A DNA stretch of 33,569 nt from an uncultured Clostridia bacterium (lineage in GTDB: Bacteria > Bacillota > Clostridia > Oscillospirales > Oscillospiraceae): assembly GCA_945486035.1 (NCBI GenBank), contig CALYTB010000010.1, forward strand, positions 1-33,569, written 5' to 3'. Shown here piece by piece: positions 31,786 through 33,569 of this stretch; within the stretch, counting starts at the first letter, position 1, and each line of letters starts with the position of its first letter. Both the position numbers and the translations under genes were made by a program. A model generated the notes under the pieces. It saw nothing but the letters and a program-made list of their open reading frames with translations. It searched no databases and was not told the origin of the DNA.

Positions 31786-33432
31786 ATGGATTATCAGGCT
31801 CTTGCCGACCTTCTGTTTCCCAACGTAACCGACACCCCGGAATCCCTGGAGGAGAAGTATCCTCCCCGTCAGGTTCCCGAGGGCGCGGTCATCACCCGTA
31901 TGGCCCCCTCTCCCACCGGCTTTGTCCATCTGGGCAACCTGGTGCAGGGTCTCACCTCCGAGCGGATGGCCCACCAGAGCGGAGGCGTGCTGTTCCTGCG
32001 TGTGGAGGATACCGATGCCAAGCGGGAGGTTCCCGGCGCGGTAGAGGTGTTGATTAACACACTGAAGCATTATGGCATTCACTTTGACGAAGGAGCCACC
32101 ATGGGCGGTGATTCTGGCAATTATGGTCCCTACCGTCAGCGGGAGCGGGCTGCCATTTATCATGTCTATGCCAAAAAATTGGTTTCCGAAGGAAAAGCCT
32201 ACCCCTGCTTCTGCACCGAGGAAGAGCTGTCTGCCATGCGGGAGCAGCAGGAGGCGAACAAGGAAACCACCGGCTATTACGGCCAGTATGCCGTCTGGCG
32301 GGACCGTCCCATGGAGGATGTCCGGTCGCAATTGGATGCAGGCAATCCCTGGGTGCTCCGTTTCCGTTCTACCGGCTCCATCGAAAACCAGTTCAAATTC
32401 GATGATCTTGTCAAGGGCAAGCTGACCATTACGGAAAACAACGTGGATCATGTCCTCCTGAAATCTGACGGCATCCCCACCTATCACTTTGCCCACGCGG
32501 TGGACGACCACCTGATGCGCACCACCCATGTGGTCCGGGGTGACGAGTGGCTGCCCAGCCTGCCCTTCCACATTCAGCTGTTCCAGGCCCTGGGCTTCAA
32601 GCTGCCCAAGTACGTCCATATCGGGCCGCTGATGAAAATGGACGGCACTTCCAAGCGCAAGCTCAGCAAACGGAAGGACCCGGAGCTGGCTCTGACCTAC
32701 TACAAGTCCGAGGGTTTCCCTGTGGAGGCTGTTTATGAGTATATCATGACCCTCCTGAACTCCAATTACGAGGACTGGCGCCGGGCAAACCCCAATGCCC
32801 CCTCCACAGACTTCAAGTTCAGCCCCAAGAAGCTGAATCCCGCCGGAAACCTGTTTGACTACGCCAAGCTCACCGATGTGTCCAAGAACGAAATCGCGAA
32901 AATGGATGCGGACAAGGTATACACTCTGCTGTTGGATTGGGCGAAGGAATTTGATCCTGATTTCGGCGTAAAGCTGGAAGCAGACCCCGTTTATGCCAAA
33001 CGGATTCTGGCCATCGGCCGCGGCGGAAAGAAACCCAGAAAGGACCTGGCAGTCTGGAAGGACGCCAAGCCCTATATGGGATTCTTCTATGATGAGTACC
33101 TGGAGAAGCCTGAATTTGATGACCGTTTCGACAAGAAGCTTATTGCAGCCGCTCTGAACCGTTTCCTGGATTCTTTTGATCTTGCGGACGATTCCGGAGT
33201 CTGGTTTGAAAAGGTGAAGGCAGTTGCCACTGAAATCGGCTTCACCACCGATATGAAAGCCTACAAAGCCGATCCCTCTGCCTTCCCCGGCACAGTAGCG
33301 GATGTCTCCACCTTCATCCGGCTGGCAGTCACCGGAAAGACCAATTCCCCGGACCTGTACACCGTCATGCAGATTCTCGGCTATGACCGCACCGTCCAGC
33401 GCATCCGCAGCGCTCTTTCCCTTCTGCGGTAA
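31786..33432 (+). CDS. gltX: Glutamate-tRNA ligase
   Basis: Class I synthetase. The 548-residue protein has an N-terminal extension of about 35 residues, then TRMAPSPTGFVHLGN (HIGH equivalent at 48-51), LRVEDTDAKRE, YPCFCTEEEL, VVRGDEW, and the KMSKS equivalent KLSKR at 292-296. The long insertions and extension differ from the approximately 485-residue Bacillus-type enzyme but fit a longer clostridial GluRS form. GAGG lies eight to nine bases before the ATG. A strong terminator follows. A glutamine-specific enzyme is less likely from the VEDTD and RGDEW motifs, but discrimination is not certain. Confidence 0.93.
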   Translation: MDYQALADLLFPNVTDTPESLEEKYPPRQVPEGAVITRMAPSPTGFVHLGNLVQGLTSERMAHQSGGVLFLRVEDTDAKREVPGAVEVLINTLKHYGIHFDEGATMGGDSGNYGPYRQRERAAIYHVYAKKLVSEGKAYPCFCTEEELSAMREQQEANKETTGYYGQYAVWRDRPMEDVRSQLDAGNPWVLRFRSTGSIENQFKFDDLVKGKLTITENNVDHVLLKSDGIPTYHFAHAVDDHLMRTTHVVRGDEWLPSLPFHIQLFQALGFKLPKYVHIGPLMKMDGTSKRKLSKRKDPELALTYYKSEGFPVEAVYEYIMTLLNSNYEDWRRANPNAPSTDFKFSPKKLNPAGNLFDYAKLTDVSKNEIAKMDADKVYTLLLDWAKEFDPDFGVKLEADPVYAKRILAIGRGGKKPRKDLAVWKDAKPYMGFFYDEYLEKPEFDDRFDKKLIAAALNRFLDSFDLADDSGVWFEKVKAVATEIGFTTDMKAYKADPSAFPGTVADVSTFIRLAVTGKTNSPDLYTVMQILGYDRTVQRIRSALSLLR

Positions 33433-33441
33433 TTCCAAACC

Positions 33442-33479
33442 AAATCGTGCCGGGGCACCGCCCCGGCACGATTTCTTTT
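33442..33479 (+). terminator. Intrinsic terminator of gltX
   Basis: AAATCGTGCCGGGGC and GCCCCGGCACGATTT pair exactly over 15 bp with a three-base loop, followed by CTTTT. The final 90 bases after it hold no gene I can support. Confidence 0.93.
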
Positions 33480-33569
33480 CATATCGATGCCCGCTCTGCT
33501 ATTCGAATGGCGGCAAATTGTTGTTTGCAGATCAGTTTTTAAAAATGTCGGAATAACACTGTAGGGGAG

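Noticed and set aside
31762..33438. 558-codon open frame on the minus strand opposite gltX
   Set aside because: It is the antisense shadow of a well-supported gltX, has no family features, and arises from biased third-position use.

Overview
The window looks like a chromosomal segment of an endospore-forming anaerobic clostridium, most likely of the Oscillospiraceae/Ruminococcaceae type. This is inferred from spoIIGA-sigE, the rplS-lepB-rbgA gene order, a clostridial Rex, type III pantothenate kinase, DUF951, and the anaerobic (early cobalt insertion) cobalamin route. Coding is dense, with moderate GC. I see no transposase, phage gene, CRISPR array, tRNA or rRNA.

Layout. 1-1.8 kb (minus): rplS, lepB and the 5' part of rbgA. 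1.9-4.3 kb: a minus-strand ECF transporter S and T gene pair without a local ATPase. Divergent from it, a strong promoter and a cobalamin riboswitch precede a DUF4430-type lipoprotein gene; together these suggest corrinoid uptake. 4.3-18.1 kb (minus): one long B12 operon with its own promoter, a second cobalamin riboswitch and an intrinsic terminator. Its order is cbiK (tandem, first copy degenerate), cbiA, cbiC, cbiD, cbiF, cbiG, cbiH, a cbiJ-cbiE-cbiT fusion, cbiB, cobD, cobQ, cobO. Genes from cbiA onward overlap or nearly touch. cbiL is absent. Divergent from the operon is a Cys-rich DUF2284 gene.

18.7-23.1 kb: a heterodimeric ABC exporter operon (minus), divergent from a small HTH regulator plus membrane protein. 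Three 23-bp-spaced direct repeats cover the regulator promoter. 23.1-27.2 kb (minus): rex, whose promoter is covered by four ATCGAT motifs; sigE and spoIIGA; DUF951 and rarA. 27.2-30.6 kb: a small membrane protein gene, an unlisted 54-residue tail-anchored ORF, coaX with a phosphodiesterase, and a translationally coupled triad of uncharacterised genes. 30.6-33.4 kb: trpS (minus) divergent from gltX (plus).

How the genes work together. The cbi/cob operon converts sirohydrochlorin to adenosylated corrinoids: cobalt insertion, ring methylation and contraction, amidation, then aminopropanol attachment. A B12 riboswitch acting through a terminator appears to shut it off when B12 is plentiful. A second B12 riboswitch, apparently masking a ribosome binding site, controls the putative corrinoid-capture lipoprotein. 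The most unusual item is the tandem CbiK. Its first copy keeps the fold-defining sequence but has lost metal-site histidines, and it carries one in-frame TGA where the intact copy has glycine.
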